DNA from: Neolewinella lacunae
Lineage (GTDB): Bacteria > Bacteroidota > Bacteroidia > Chitinophagales > Saprospiraceae
Direction of reading: 5' to 3'
Assembly (NCBI RefSeq): GCF_014349155.1
Contig: NZ_JACSIT010000135.1
Span: 1-64,000, forward strand
DNA: 64,000 nucleotides
Both the position numbers and the translations under genes were made by a program. The notes under the pieces are model-generated. The model made no database searches, was not told the origin of the DNA, and saw only the letters and a program-made list of their open reading frames with translations. Below are positions 36,937-45,477 of this stretch, piece after piece. Every line of letters starts with the position of its first letter. Position 1 is the first letter of the stretch.

Positions 36937-36944
36937 CAAAGATA
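36937..36944 (-). promoter_or_regulatory. -7 box of carB
   Basis: On the minus strand TATCTTTG, a perfect TAnnTTTG box, 26 bp upstream of the carB ATG. No clear TTTG 19 bases further up. Confidence 0.45.
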
Positions 36945-37053
36945 GAACACCCCGCCAGCTTTTTGGGGCCTTTCGCAGGGGAATTCCAACGTCCGGAACT
37001 TTTCTTGCCCCCGCTCCCGATCATTTTTACCCCGAGCGGCTGTTAGAAGAGAC

Positions 37054-37071
37054 GGGCGCGGGCGCAGGTGC
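37054..37071 (-). repeat. Dispersed 18-bp motif, CCC variant, upstream of carB
   Basis: GCACCTGCGCCCGCGCCC on the minus strand, 143 bp before the carB start and co-oriented with it, in the divergent gap to the gene at 37205. Confidence 0.7.
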
Positions 37072-37204
37072 CAGGGGAGTTGAAGGAGCCGGGCACGCCC
37101 CCACCGCCAACGTTAAACCTAGCTTAAACACCGATCCGAAAGGTGTCCTTTTCACGCAACAACCGTATATATATGGTCTTCCCCACGGTTAATTCTTTCC
37201 ATTA

Positions 37205-37786
37205 ATGCGTCCACTACTACTCCTCTTCATCAGCCTCACTGCACTGCCGCTCTCCGCCCAGGATAGCCTCCAGTTCACGCCCGATACCCTCGTTGCTGCG
37301 AGCTACCCGGACAGTCTTCCACCCGCGCCTGATACTCTGGTCCTGGCGGCCCGCTGGGACAGCCTGCTGACCACCCCCGACTGGCTGGAAAGCACCCCCG
37401 GCCCCCGCAACGGCTACCGCCTTACCCTGACCACTGAAGGGAATTTCGACGAAGACGGTGGCCCCAGCCACGGGCGTGCCTACCAGCACCTGCTCGGCCG
37501 CTGGACGATCGACACCGCAGCCCATACCCTCACCTTCGGCGTGGACGGGATGATGGGCAACAAACTTGTCCACCGCCGTTACCTGCGCGGCCGCGACTTT
37601 TTCATTACCTACGACGTCCTTACCCTCAATGCCGAAACGCTGCGCCTGCGCGACCGGCTGACCGACGAAATTCGCACCTTCACCGCTGCGGAACGGACCG
37701 ACTACGTTGACCCCGCCGTGCGCCGCATGCCCAAATTTCCGGACCCTGTCAAGCTGAAACTGCCCGGGGAATGGGGTGGGGGATGA
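37205..37786 (+). CDS. Secreted protein of unknown function
   Basis: The product is 193 residues with a signal peptide (MRPLLLLFISLTALPLSAQ). A Pro/Asp/Leu-rich stretch (PDTLVAASYPDSLPPAPDTLVL) comes next. A compact beta segment follows, HLLGRWTIDTAAHTLTFGVD to FITYDVLTLNAETLRLRDR, which looks like the strands of a lipocalin-type 'how much of the spectrum is left' domain. I cannot name a family. The gene diverges from carB and is followed by the C/G-run hairpin and motif. Confidence 0.6.
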   Translation: MRPLLLLFISLTALPLSAQDSLQFTPDTLVAASYPDSLPPAPDTLVLAARWDSLLTTPDWLESTPGPRNGYRLTLTTEGNFDEDGGPSHGRAYQHLLGRWTIDTAAHTLTFGVDGMMGNKLVHRRYLRGRDFFITYDVLTLNAETLRLRDRLTDEIRTFTAAERTDYVDPAVRRMPKFPDPVKLKLPGEWGGG

Positions 37787-37819
37787 CCTGGCCCTGACTT
37801 TCCCTGCTCCTCGTCTTAA

Positions 37820-37864
37820 CTCCCCCTTTCGGGGGGTGGGGGGGGAGCACCTGCGGCCGCGCCC
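37820..37864 (+). repeat. C-run/G-run hairpin joined to the 18-bp motif (convergent gap)
   Basis: CTCCCCCTTTCGGGGGG plus a second G-run, then GCACCTGCGGCCGCGCCC (37847-37864, exact). It lies between the stops of the secreted-protein gene and recN and may end transcription from both sides. Confidence 0.8.
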
Positions 37865-37875
37865 CGCAAAAAAAA

Positions 37876-39537
37876 TCAGCCTTCGATGAGTTCCCGGGCG
37901 TTGGTAAGCGCAGACTCGCTCGGCGGATTCTGGCTGAGCATTACGGCAATGGACCGCACACGCTCCTCCGCGTTGAGCTCGCGCACGCGGGTGATGGTGC
38001 GCTCTACGCCCTCCTTGTCTTGTTTGTACACGAAGTAGTGGCGGTCGGCGCGGCTGGCCACTTGCGGGCTATGGGTGATGACGACGACCTGGTGGTGGCG
38101 GCTGAGGTCGGTCAGGATCCGCCCCATTTTCTGGGCTACGTCGCCCGAAACTCCGGCGTCAATTTCGTCGAAAATCAAGGTCGGCAGCTTCATCGCCGAA
38201 GCCACCAGCGACTTGGTGACCAGCGCCAAACGGCTCATCTCGCCGCCCGAAGCGGCCGTTTTGATGGACTGCAAACGCCCACCCTTGTTGGCACTGAAGA
38301 GCACCTGGACCTCGTCGAGGCCGTACGGGCCGGGCTTCTCCAGCGCCTGGAAATCAACCTGGAGCTGGGCATTTTCCATGCTCAGGTCGGCCAGCTGCTC
38401 CTGCACCGACTTCGCAAATTGGGGGGCCACCCGCTGCCGGCCCGCGCGGAGGGCCGCACCGTCTTTGAGCAGTTGCTGCAAAAGTTTGTCTTTTGCCGCC
38501 GTGCGTTTGGCGATGGCTTCGTCCAGGTCGGCAAACTGGCCGAGCCGACTGGAGAGTTCCTCCTGGATGCGCAGCAGGTCTTCGGTGGTCTTCACCGCGT
38601 GCTTCGCTTGCAAGCGGTAGATGAGGCTCAGGCGGTCTTCCACTTCCTGGAGGCGTTCGGGGCTCACCTCGGTGTCTTCGCCGAAGGCTTCCAGCTCGGA
38701 GGCCAATTCTTCCAGTTCCAGGCGGAGGCTTTCGAAGCGTTCGTAGAGTACCTTTAGTTTGGCATCGCCGTGCGCGAGCGGGTAGAGCCGCAGGGCGATG
38801 CTGGCCAGCTGGTCGGTGACGGCGTTGTCGTCTTCGGAAAGAAAATGAAAGGCACCGGAGGTGAGTTGCTTGATCTCCTCGGCGTTGCTCAGGCGGTGGC
38901 GCTCGCTTTCCAGGGCGTCTTGTTCGTCGGGCAGCAGCGCCGCTTCGTTGAATTCGTTGACCTGAAACTCCAGAAACTCCTGCTCCCGGCGGGCGCGGGC
39001 CTGCTCTTCGTGGAGTTGGGCGAGTTGGCGGCGCAACTCCTGCCACTGGGCGTAGGCCTTGCGGTAGCTGACCACCGCTTCCCGCTGCCCGGCCAGGGCG
39101 TCCAGCAGTTCCAGTTGGAAAGTGGGGTTATTGATGTAGAGCGTATCAAATTGCTGATGCAGGTCGATCAGCGTGGAACCCAGGTCTTGCAGCACTTTCA
39201 GGTTGGCGGGGGTATCGTTAACGAAAGCGCGGCTTTTGCCGGAGGGCGTGATTTCCCGGCGGATGATGAGCTCTTCGTCGTAATCCAGGTCGTTTTCCGC
39301 AAAAAAGGACTGCAAGTCGTAAGCTGCCAGGGAGAAACGGCCCTCGATGACGCACTTCTCCTCGGGGTTGAACAGCGTCTTGGTGTCGGCCCGCCCCCCC
39401 AGAATGAGGTTGAGCGCGCCCAGCACGATCGATTTGCCCGCGCCCGTTTCTCCGGTGATGATGCTCAGCCCATCGGCAAAATCAAGGCGCAGTTCTTCGA
39501 TGATGGCGTAGTTGCGAATTTGCAAACGTTGGATCAT
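37876..39537 (-). CDS. recN: DNA repair protein RecN
   Basis: The product is 553 residues, the usual length. The SMC-like plan is clear: Walker A GETGAGKS (29-36) in the head, a long coiled-coil middle from about 150 to 370 rich in Glu/Arg/Gln, the signature ASGGEMSRLALVTKSL, and Walker B TLIFDEIDAGVSG. RecN helps hold and repair double-strand breaks in the cytoplasm. The ATG at 39537 begins at the conserved MIQRLQIRNYAIIEEL; an in-frame start 24 bp upstream is less likely. It diverges from a small lipoprotein gene. Confidence 0.96.
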   Translation of the reverse strand: MIQRLQIRNYAIIEELRLDFADGLSIITGETGAGKSIVLGALNLILGGRADTKTLFNPEEKCVIEGRFSLAAYDLQSFFAENDLDYDEELIIRREITPSGKSRAFVNDTPANLKVLQDLGSTLIDLHQQFDTLYINNPTFQLELLDALAGQREAVVSYRKAYAQWQELRRQLAQLHEEQARARREQEFLEFQVNEFNEAALLPDEQDALESERHRLSNAEEIKQLTSGAFHFLSEDDNAVTDQLASIALRLYPLAHGDAKLKVLYERFESLRLELEELASELEAFGEDTEVSPERLQEVEDRLSLIYRLQAKHAVKTTEDLLRIQEELSSRLGQFADLDEAIAKRTAAKDKLLQQLLKDGAALRAGRQRVAPQFAKSVQEQLADLSMENAQLQVDFQALEKPGPYGLDEVQVLFSANKGGRLQSIKTAASGGEMSRLALVTKSLVASAMKLPTLIFDEIDAGVSGDVAQKMGRILTDLSRHHQVVVITHSPQVASRADRHYFVYKQDKEGVERTITRVRELNAEERVRSIAVMLSQNPPSESALTNARELIEG

Positions 39538-39663
39538 GCTGTTATTTGTTGGAAAAGACAAATTTACAAACGTTCTGCACAGTTGGGCCTTTTTCGGCGG
39601 AAAAAAGCGATTCCTGCTCCGCCGCGTGCTAAGTTTGCGCCTCCATTCAGAAATCCCGCCCCC

Positions 39664-40143
39664 ATGCGTACCTTAATATTGTTTTGCCTTGGCTGCTGCC
39701 TCGCAGGTTGCGCCGGAGAGCCCGCCCAGCAGTGGCCCGAGCTCGACCTGACGCGCTACAACATCCCCTTGAAGATCCACGCCCCGGACAGTGCCAAGGT
39801 AGTGGCCAAGAACCTATCGGGCATCATGCAGGATGTTACGATTAAGAGCCCGGCCGATAAATTCTCTCTCCAGATCCTCGCCAGCCAGGCCCCGACCAAC
39901 GATATGGCCCGCCTGAAATCCGAGCAACTCGAGCTCGTGCGCGATAACCGCTACTTCAGCAGCATCATCCGGGAAGACCCCAACGGCTTCGTTTTCCAGA
40001 ACCGGATTGACACCACGGCCTACTACGGCTTTCGCTACATAGTGTACCAGGGCGATCAGGAATACGTTTTTCAAAACAGCTTCAACGCTACGCAAAGCCT
40101 AGCCGAGATTGAAGCGATGTACGCCGCAGTAAAACAAAAGTAG
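39664..40143 (+). CDS. Small lipoprotein of unknown function
   Basis: The product is 159 residues with lipobox CLAGC (Cys16). The mature part is a small alpha/beta domain (WPELDLTRYNIPLKIHAPDSAKVV, then DKFSLQILASQ, NGFVFQNRID, YGFRYIVYQGDQEYVFQNSF and a final short helix). I do not recognise the family. The TAAGTTTG box at 39630-39637 is 26 bp before the ATG and may be its -7 element. Its stop is 76 bp before the DUF368 gene. Confidence 0.7.
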   Translation: MRTLILFCLGCCLAGCAGEPAQQWPELDLTRYNIPLKIHAPDSAKVVAKNLSGIMQDVTIKSPADKFSLQILASQAPTNDMARLKSEQLELVRDNRYFSSIIREDPNGFVFQNRIDTTAYYGFRYIVYQGDQEYVFQNSFNATQSLAEIEAMYAAVKQK

Positions 40144-40150
40144 GGGCTAC

Positions 40151-40218
40151 TACTCCCTACCTCCTTTATTCCCTTACCCCCTTATTCCCTTACTCCTTTA
40201 TTCCCTTACTCCCTTACT
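40151..40218 (+). repeat. Pyrimidine tandem repeat (TTATTCCCTTAC units)
   Basis: About three and a half units of CCTTTATTCCCTTACC type, 16 bp each with one or two changes. The array ends one base before the ATG of the DUF368 gene, so no purine-rich ribosome site is present there. Confidence 0.75.
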
Positions 40219-40219
40219 T

Positions 40220-41173
40220 ATGTCAATTTCCCTGATTCTTAAAGGCATGGCCATGGGGGTTGCCGAGGCCATCCCCGGCGTGAGTGGGGGGACAATCGCC
40301 TTCATCACCGGCATCTACGAGCGGCTGCTGCGCGCCATTGGCCTGGTTTTGGGGCCGGAGGTGGTGAGAAGCCTGCGACACGACGGCCTGATGCCTGCGT
40401 GGCGGGCGGCCGACGGCGCATTTCTGTTACAACTCGGCGCCGGGATGGTCGTTGGACTGGGCATCGCCGTGTTTACGATCACGGAATTATTGGCCACCTA
40501 CCCGCCGGTAGTGTGGGCCTTCTTTTTCGGCCTCATCATCAGTTCGGCCATCTACGTCGGGCGGCAGATTGACCGTTGGAATTTCACCACCATCGCCTTG
40601 CTCTTGCTCGGAGCGGTCTTTGCGTACTTTCTGACGACCATCAACCCTATGGCCGGAAGTTCAAATCCCGTCCTGGTGTTTCTGGCGGGAATGATTGCCA
40701 TCTCGGCCCTGATTCTGCCGGGCATTTCCGGCTCCTTCATTTTGCTGCTGTTGGGGATGTACACCGTGGTCTTCTCGGCGGTGCGCAACCTCGCTTCGGG
40801 CGATGCCGGGGCGCTGCTCATCGTGGGCGTTTTTGCCCTGGGCTGTTTGGTGGGTTTGGGCTTGTTCAGCCGGGTGCTGACGTACACGTTCAAGACTTTT
40901 CCCCAGCAGACCCTGGCTACGCTGACGGGCTTTATGCTCGGTTCCCTCGGCAAACTCTGGCCCTGGCGCAACGCCGTCACCACCCGTATCGATAGCGATG
41001 GCGTGGAACTCCCCTTGCTGGAAAAGACGGTTTTGCCCGCCAATTATCTGGGCGGCGAACCCTTCGTGCTGGCCGTTATTGTGGCCTTCGTCGCTGGTCT
41101 GCTGGTGGTCTTTTTGCTCGATCGTCTTTCGGGTGCCGGTGAGGCCATTGATGAGGTTATTACCGAAGATTAA
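40220..41173 (+). CDS. DUF368 family polyprenyl-phosphate transporter
   Basis: The product is 317 residues with about eight to ten spans. The signature LKGMAMGVAEAIPGVSGGTIAFITGIYERLL sits at the N terminus, and a second re-entrant-like motif, ISALILPGISGSFILLLLGMY, in the middle. DUF368 members (PopT-type) recycle undecaprenyl phosphate across the membrane for envelope synthesis. The GVSGGT and GISGSF pair is typical of the inverted-repeat fold. Downstream comes the hairpin plus motif. The pyrimidine repeat just before the ATG is odd and could affect translation. Confidence 0.88.
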   Translation: MSISLILKGMAMGVAEAIPGVSGGTIAFITGIYERLLRAIGLVLGPEVVRSLRHDGLMPAWRAADGAFLLQLGAGMVVGLGIAVFTITELLATYPPVVWAFFFGLIISSAIYVGRQIDRWNFTTIALLLLGAVFAYFLTTINPMAGSSNPVLVFLAGMIAISALILPGISGSFILLLLGMYTVVFSAVRNLASGDAGALLIVGVFALGCLVGLGLFSRVLTYTFKTFPQQTLATLTGFMLGSLGKLWPWRNAVTTRIDSDGVELPLLEKTVLPANYLGGEPFVLAVIVAFVAGLLVVFLLDRLSGAGEAIDEVITED

Positions 41174-41205
41174 AGCAAGTCCATCAGGTAGCACATTTTT
41201 GTTCC

Positions 41206-41260
41206 GGGCGCGGCCGCAGGTGCTCCCCCCCCATCCCCCCCGAAGTGGGGGAGTTCGGAC
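41206..41260 (-). repeat. 18-bp motif joined to C-run/G-run hairpin (convergent gap)
   Basis: GCACCTGCGGCCGCGCCC on the minus strand (41206-41223, exact), followed on the plus strand by TGCTCCCCCCCCATCCCCCC, then CGAAGTGGGGGAGTTCGGAC. It lies between the convergent DUF368 and metalloprotease genes. Confidence 0.85.
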
Positions 41261-41343
41261 AGGGAGCAAGGGAGGGCCCGAAAGACAATGTGCTAATGCA
41301 ACTTTGTGGCATTTTAGCCATCGTAAAAAAGCGCCAAAAGTGA

Positions 41344-41376
41344 ACAGCCCGCCCCGGAGCATCCGGAGCGGGCTGT
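41344..41376 (-). terminator. Terminator hairpin of the metalloprotease gene
   Basis: ACAGCCCGC (plus 41344-41352) pairs with GCGGGCTGT (41368-41376), with an inner CCGG/CCGG stem. On the minus strand a T-rich stretch (TTTTGGCGCTTTTTT) follows, so it ends transcription from the 42281 gene. Confidence 0.65.
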
Positions 41377-41402
41377 CGGCTTAACGGTGCCTGCGTGGTC
41401 CG

Positions 41403-42281
41403 CTAGTAAATGGTTTCCAGAGCGATGCGGTCGAAATTGCCGAACTCTCCGTCTTCGTTGCTGCCGAAGCAGGCGAGCATGATGGAGTTGGCGTCGTAGC
41501 CAGTCGGAGTTCCGGGGATGTGTACCGCTCCGGCAGAGCCAGCGGACTCGCCAGACTGTCCGCAAGACTGGCGGCTGAACCAATCGGTGTGGCGCAGGCC
41601 CATGCAGTGGCCAATCTCGTGCGTCATCACGTGCTCATTGACGTTGGTGTTGTAGGCTTCCATGCCACTGTAGATGGTTACCCATTTGTAGGGGTTGCCG
41701 CCGGAGGGGAAGCCCGCTACGCCACCCGCACCCTGGTTATTGGGGTCGCGGTACACTACGATGTCCGCATTGGTGCTGGAGGAGAAGGTGAGGGTAAACG
41801 TCTTGTTGGTATTCAGGGCATTGTAGTTGTCTACGGCCCACTGGAGAGCAGTGCGCATCTTCGTCGTCAGGGCATTGCTGCCACCGGTATAGCCAATCAC
41901 GCGAATGGTGGAGCGGCTTACCAGGTTATTGGTACGGTATTGCTTCTCCTGGGCAGGGCTCATCCCCTGGAACATGCGGAGGTCGTCCTTGGTGAGCTCA
42001 ATGTCTCCGTCTACGACGTAGCGGGTGTCGGTAGTGCCGTCCGGGCGGAGAATGTCCTTGCGTTCGGCGTCGAGGTAGTGTGCGGAAAGTCCCTCGGCGT
42101 GCGCCAGCAGGGCGTCGGCAAAGGGCACGTCGGGGAGGTTGGTATGGCCATCTTCATGCTCATCGTGGATGAAGCTGACGGAATAGTTGGTGTCTTCGGC
42201 GGGCTGGACGGCAGTGTCCTGGTTGCAGGCCGTGAAGGCGAGGAAGCCGCAAATAGCGGCACAGAAAGAAATTGGTTTCAT
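41403..42281 (-). CDS. HEIGH-type zinc metalloprotease lipoprotein (M57-like)
   Basis: The product is 292 residues. The lipoprotein signal MKPISFCAAICGFLAFTAC gives Cys19. The mature part has an Asp/Glu/His-rich head (FIHDEHEDGH), an early domain with DDLRMFQGMSPAQEKQYRTNNLV, and a zinc site HEIGHCMGLRH at 221-231 (His, His and His ligands, Glu222 catalytic). The family ('dual-action HEIGH metallo-peptidase') is secreted; its substrates are not known. After the zinc site comes a Ser/Gly/Cys segment and the end FDRIALETIY. The ATG at 42281 is chosen because the signal begins there. The next gene is more than 500 bp away. Confidence 0.85.
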   Translation of the reverse strand: MKPISFCAAICGFLAFTACNQDTAVQPAEDTNYSVSFIHDEHEDGHTNLPDVPFADALLAHAEGLSAHYLDAERKDILRPDGTTDTRYVVDGDIELTKDDLRMFQGMSPAQEKQYRTNNLVSRSTIRVIGYTGGSNALTTKMRTALQWAVDNYNALNTNKTFTLTFSSSTNADIVVYRDPNNQGAGGVAGFPSGGNPYKWVTIYSGMEAYNTNVNEHVMTHEIGHCMGLRHTDWFSRQSCGQSGESAGSAGAVHIPGTPTGYDANSIMLACFGSNEDGEFGNFDRIALETIY

Positions 42282-42684
42282 CGAAAAAATGTGGATAAAG
42301 GTTAGTGAAAAACTATGTGAAGCACAGCAGTGGCTGGCAGGCGAAGCGCACCGCCGTCGACGGATGGAAATCCACGGAGCGCAAAATGCCTGATCCAATC
42401 ACCTGGCGGGTGATGGCAGATTGTTACAGGGATGTGAAAACTGGGGGATGTCTACTCGGCCCTAAGGAGGGGCGGAAAACCAAGTGCAATAAGCGTGAAG
42501 AAGAGAGAGAACTAGTGAATTTGTCGGTTTAGAAATCGTAAATACTTCAGCTCGAGGCTAAAGGTAAAGTCTTGGCCGGTTTTTCCAAATGTTTTGCGAA
42601 AAAAATATTTTCCCCGACAAAATTTGCTGTGGGGCTGGGTAGTGTTTCCTTTCCATGGTGCAGGTGGGCGGCGGAGAAATATTG

Positions 42685-42716
42685 TTTTCGCGGTAGGGGA
42701 AATACGACTATCTTGG
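42685..42716 (+). promoter_or_regulatory. Possible promoter for the small membrane protein
   Basis: TTTT (42685-42688), 20 bases, then TATCTTGG (42709-42716, one mismatch to TAnnTTTG), 76 bp before the ATG at 42793. The rest of the 42282-42792 gap is AT-richer sequence without a gene that I can support. Confidence 0.3.
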
Positions 42717-42792
42717 GGCTTCGGCCGAAAAATTATGGGGCCAACGAGCAAATGACCCGCTGCGGCGTTTGATCGAAATAAATCCACTGTCT

Positions 42793-43056
42793 ATGCCCAT
42801 TTTGCTTCTCCTCCTCGGTTTCTTTTTTCCCCGGGTCGTCATTGTGTTGCTCTACCTCTTCACGGGCTGGTGGCGGGCCGCTTTTGACTCCATCCTCTGG
42901 CCCGTCCTGGGTTTTCTGTTCATGCCGCTGACGGTACTTTGGTACGGCATTTCGGAGACCTACTTCCCAGGCAATGTGCAGACGATCGGTTTGGTCATTG
43001 CCGTCTTGCTCGATCTGGGCCTGATTGGTGGCGGTGCCCGGCAGCGGCGGCGTTAG
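42793..43056 (+). CDS. Small membrane protein
   Basis: The product is 87 residues, nearly all hydrophobic: a first span (PILLLLLGFFFPRVVIVLLYLF), a Trp-rich loop (TGWWRAAFDSILW), a second span (PVLGFLFMPLTVLWYG) and a third (TIGLVIAVLLDLGLIGGG) with an Arg-rich tail QRRR. The Arg tail would be cytoplasmic. The pattern occurs in short bacterial membrane proteins of unknown role. The ATG at 42793 is chosen; an in-frame TTG lies 24 bp upstream. Confidence 0.7.
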   Translation: MPILLLLLGFFFPRVVIVLLYLFTGWWRAAFDSILWPVLGFLFMPLTVLWYGISETYFPGNVQTIGLVIAVLLDLGLIGGGARQRRR

Positions 43057-43102
43057 GGCTGCACGGGTTGCTGACTTGCCTCGCTCCTTAGTCCGGATGG
43101 TG

Positions 43103-43120
43103 GCACCTGCGGCCGCGCCC
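43103..43120 (+). repeat. Dispersed 18-bp motif upstream of the 43247 lipoprotein
   Basis: Exact GCACCTGCGGCCGCGCCC, co-oriented with the gene and 126 bp before its ATG; preceded by TCGCTCCTTAGTCC. Confidence 0.85.
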
Positions 43121-43221
43121 TGCTGCCCTTTCTGCTCTGGCGGGGACCCAGAGAAGCGTTGCCTTAACATATCTTAATTCCCTTTAAGTTATCAGTAAGC
43201 AACCGATCCTGGCCGGTATCG

Positions 43222-43229
43222 TAATTTTG
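43222..43229 (+). promoter_or_regulatory. -7 box of the 43247 lipoprotein gene
   Basis: TAATTTTG is a perfect TAnnTTTG box 17 bp before the ATG. The -33 position is not recognisable. Confidence 0.45.
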
Positions 43230-43246
43230 TTTCAAACGACTCAGCC

Positions 43247-44440
43247 ATGAAACACACCACATTGATCCCCCTGCTCTATTTCTTTGCCCTTAGTATTTTC
43301 CTGCTTCCCGCCTGCACCTCAGTGCAGGAGTTGGTGGAAAGCGGCAACTACGAGGAGACCATTCGCCTGGCGCAAGACCGCCTGACGGGCAGGCAAAAGA
43401 AGGACCCCAAGCTCGTAGCCGCCCTCGAAACGGCGTTCAATAAAGCCACCGCCGAAGACCTGGAAACCGCCCGTCGCCTCAGCGAAAGTGGTAATGCCGA
43501 CTGGCCCCGGGTCCACAGCATCTACGATAAAATGCTGCGCCGCCAGGACGCCCTCAAGCCCCTGCTGCCCCTGACGGATAAGCGCGGGTACCAGGCCGAA
43601 TTCCGTTTTGCACGGGTAGACGGTCTTCTGGACGAGGCCGCCGAAAACGCTGCCGCCCAAATCTACGAGCAGGGTCTCCGCCTGCTGGAAACCGGCCGGG
43701 CCGGCGATAAAGCATCCGCCCGGGCCGCCTACGCAGAGTTTGAACGCATCCCCCGCTACCGCCGCAACTACCGCGATACGGAACAACTGCAACTGGAATC
43801 CGAACAGCTCGGCATCGTCCACATTGCCGTAGCCGTGCTCAACCGCAGCGGTGCCTACCTGCCCCGGGGCTTTGAAGAAGAGTTGCTCCGGGTGCGTACG
43901 GACGGAATGGACGATCAGTGGCGGGTGTACGACTTCAGCAAATCCCCTGCCAAAAGCTACGACTACGACGCCCAGATCGTGATCCGCAACATCCAGGTCA
44001 GCCCAGAACGCGTCAACGAACGCACCTACATCGACGAAAAAGAGATCACCGATGGCACCGAATACGTCCTGGATGGCAACGGCAACGTAGCCAAAGACTC
44101 TCTGGGCAACGACATTACCCGGCCCCGCCAGGTCATCATTCGTGCCGACGTCATTGAAGTCCTCCAAACCAAGTCTGCCCTCGTGTCCGGTAGCCTGGTG
44201 TTGTTCGACAACGTCCGCCAGCGCGTCGTCGAGGAAGCTGACCTGACGGCCGAAGCGGTTTTCGAAAATTATGCCAGCACCTTTCGCGGAGACCGTCGGG
44301 CCCTGAGCAACGACAGCCGTCGCAACATCGGCAACCAGCCTACGAACTTCCCTACGGATGAGCAACTCATCCTCGATGCGGCCGAGGCGCTCAAACCGCA
44401 GTTGCAGGAACGACTGGCCCGTAGTTACCGTACGATATAG
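43247..44440 (+). CDS. Large lipoprotein with helical repeats, unknown function
   Basis: The product is 397 residues with a lipobox at FLLPAC (Cys24). The first half is helical, with paired helices reminiscent of TPR units (VQELVESGNYEETIRLAQDRL, AEDLETARRLSESGNADWPRVHSIYDKML, YEQGLRLLETGRAGDKASARAAYAEFERI). The second half is a beta-rich domain with VHIAVAVLNRSGAYLPRGFEEELLRVRTDG, YDAQIVIRNIQVSPERV and LVSGSLVLFDNVRQRVV, and ends in a helix. It is probably attached to a membrane facing the periplasm. I do not recognise a named family. Confidence 0.72.
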   Translation: MKHTTLIPLLYFFALSIFLLPACTSVQELVESGNYEETIRLAQDRLTGRQKKDPKLVAALETAFNKATAEDLETARRLSESGNADWPRVHSIYDKMLRRQDALKPLLPLTDKRGYQAEFRFARVDGLLDEAAENAAAQIYEQGLRLLETGRAGDKASARAAYAEFERIPRYRRNYRDTEQLQLESEQLGIVHIAVAVLNRSGAYLPRGFEEELLRVRTDGMDDQWRVYDFSKSPAKSYDYDAQIVIRNIQVSPERVNERTYIDEKEITDGTEYVLDGNGNVAKDSLGNDITRPRQVIIRADVIEVLQTKSALVSGSLVLFDNVRQRVVEEADLTAEAVFENYASTFRGDRRALSNDSRRNIGNQPTNFPTDEQLILDAAEALKPQLQERLARSYRTI

Positions 44441-44455
44441 CTTAGTCGACTCCTT

Positions 44456-44545
44456 AAGCATCCGTTAAATAGTGTGGATAAGGTGCTATGAATTACTGTC
44501 AATAGATTGTGACCATTGAACTTTATCCTGCTTTAACGGATGCTT
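44456..44545 (+). repeat. 90-bp imperfect palindrome after the lipoprotein gene
   Basis: AAGCATCCGTTAAA (44456-44469) and TTTAACGGATGCTT (44532-44545) are perfect 14-bp inverted arms. An inner GGATAA/TTATCC pair tightens the middle. CTTTTTG follows the right arm, so it may act as a terminator. Confidence 0.7.
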
Positions 44546-44583
44546 CTTTTTGATTCAGGTGTTGATTCTCCGTTAGTTATAAA

Positions 44584-44618
44584 TCCCTCTCCCTCGGTCC
44601 CTCTCCAAAAGAGAGGGA
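44584..44618 (+). terminator. Possible hairpin with alternative left arms
   Basis: TCCCTCTC occurs at 44584-44591 and again at 44598-44605; either can pair with GAGAGGGA (44611-44618). No T-run follows. Bases 44619-44932 contain no gene I can support. Confidence 0.4.
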
Positions 44619-44932
44619 TGCCCAGGAGTAGTAGCTTTCAATGTTCAAAGTGTTGATTTTTAACGAATTATGCTCTGTCCCGGCTCGTAAGAGAAGTGTC
44701 TTCTTCCTTTGCTCTGAGCACTGAAAATATTTTCCTTAAACAAGAAAAAAGCCTGGAGAAGAGGACTCCTTGCCTATGGAGTTGACGGCGGAGAGGGAAA
44801 AAGAGCTGGCTTAACCAAGGCATTCCTCCGCCGGAGGAAACCGAATATAGCTTGTTTCGTCCTGCGGAATGATGGCCACCGTACTGCGCTGGCTGGCCGG
44901 GTTTCTGAGGCATTGCTTACCTTCCGGTCCAC

Positions 44933-45469
44933 ATGAATTTCTGCTCCCACTGTGGTTCTCCGGATTTGCACCTCGTCGTCCCCACCGGCGATAACCGCCC
45001 GCGCCAGGTATGCAGCGCCTGCGCCACCATTCATTACCAGAACCCCAAAATCGTGACGGGGTGCCTGCCGGTGTGGGAAGACAAAGTCCTGCTCTGCCGC
45101 CGGGCCATTGCCCCCGCCTACGGGCTGTGGAACGTCCCGAGCGGTTACCTGGAAAATGGGGAATCGGTAGAGAGCGGTGCCCGGCGCGAAGTGTGGGAAG
45201 AGGCGGCGGCGCGTGTGGAGCTTGACTACCTCATCACCCTCTACAATCTGGAAAAGATCAACCAGATTTACCTCCAGTTTGTCGGAGCCCTCGTTGATGG
45301 CCAGTACGGGGTGGGGGAGGAGAGCCTGGAATGTGCCTTGTTCACCGAGGACGATATTCCCTGGAGCGAAATGGCCTTTACTTCCTCGGTATTTACCCTG
45401 CGCCGTTACTTCGCTAACCGGCGGAGTGGCCGTAAGCTGCTCCACCGTGCCTGCTACCCCGAGGAATAA
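44933..45469 (+). CDS. NUDIX hydrolase with N-terminal zinc ribbon
   Basis: The product is 178 residues. A zinc ribbon opens it (FCSHCGSPDL, then VCSACATIHY: four Cys in two pairs). The Nudix box is GYLENGESVESGARREVWEEAAARV, fitting Gly-x5-Glu-x7-Arg-Glu-x2-Glu-Glu-x-Gly/Ala. Ribbon plus Nudix is the NADH-pyrophosphatase-like (NudC-type) or CoA/ADP-ribose-type plan; the substrate is not decided. A TACCTTCC -7-like box lies upstream at about 44919. It converges on the glucosidase, with a large palindrome in between. Confidence 0.9.
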   Translation: MNFCSHCGSPDLHLVVPTGDNRPRQVCSACATIHYQNPKIVTGCLPVWEDKVLLCRRAIAPAYGLWNVPSGYLENGESVESGARREVWEEAAARVELDYLITLYNLEKINQIYLQFVGALVDGQYGVGEESLECALFTEDDIPWSEMAFTSSVFTLRRYFANRRSGRKLLHRACYPEE

Positions 45470-45477
45470 AGTAAAAG

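Noticed and set aside
42305-42532. 75-codon frame downstream of the metalloprotease start
   Set aside because: It has Cys/Lys/Arg-rich composition, no ribosome site and no domain; it lies in the untranslated gap.
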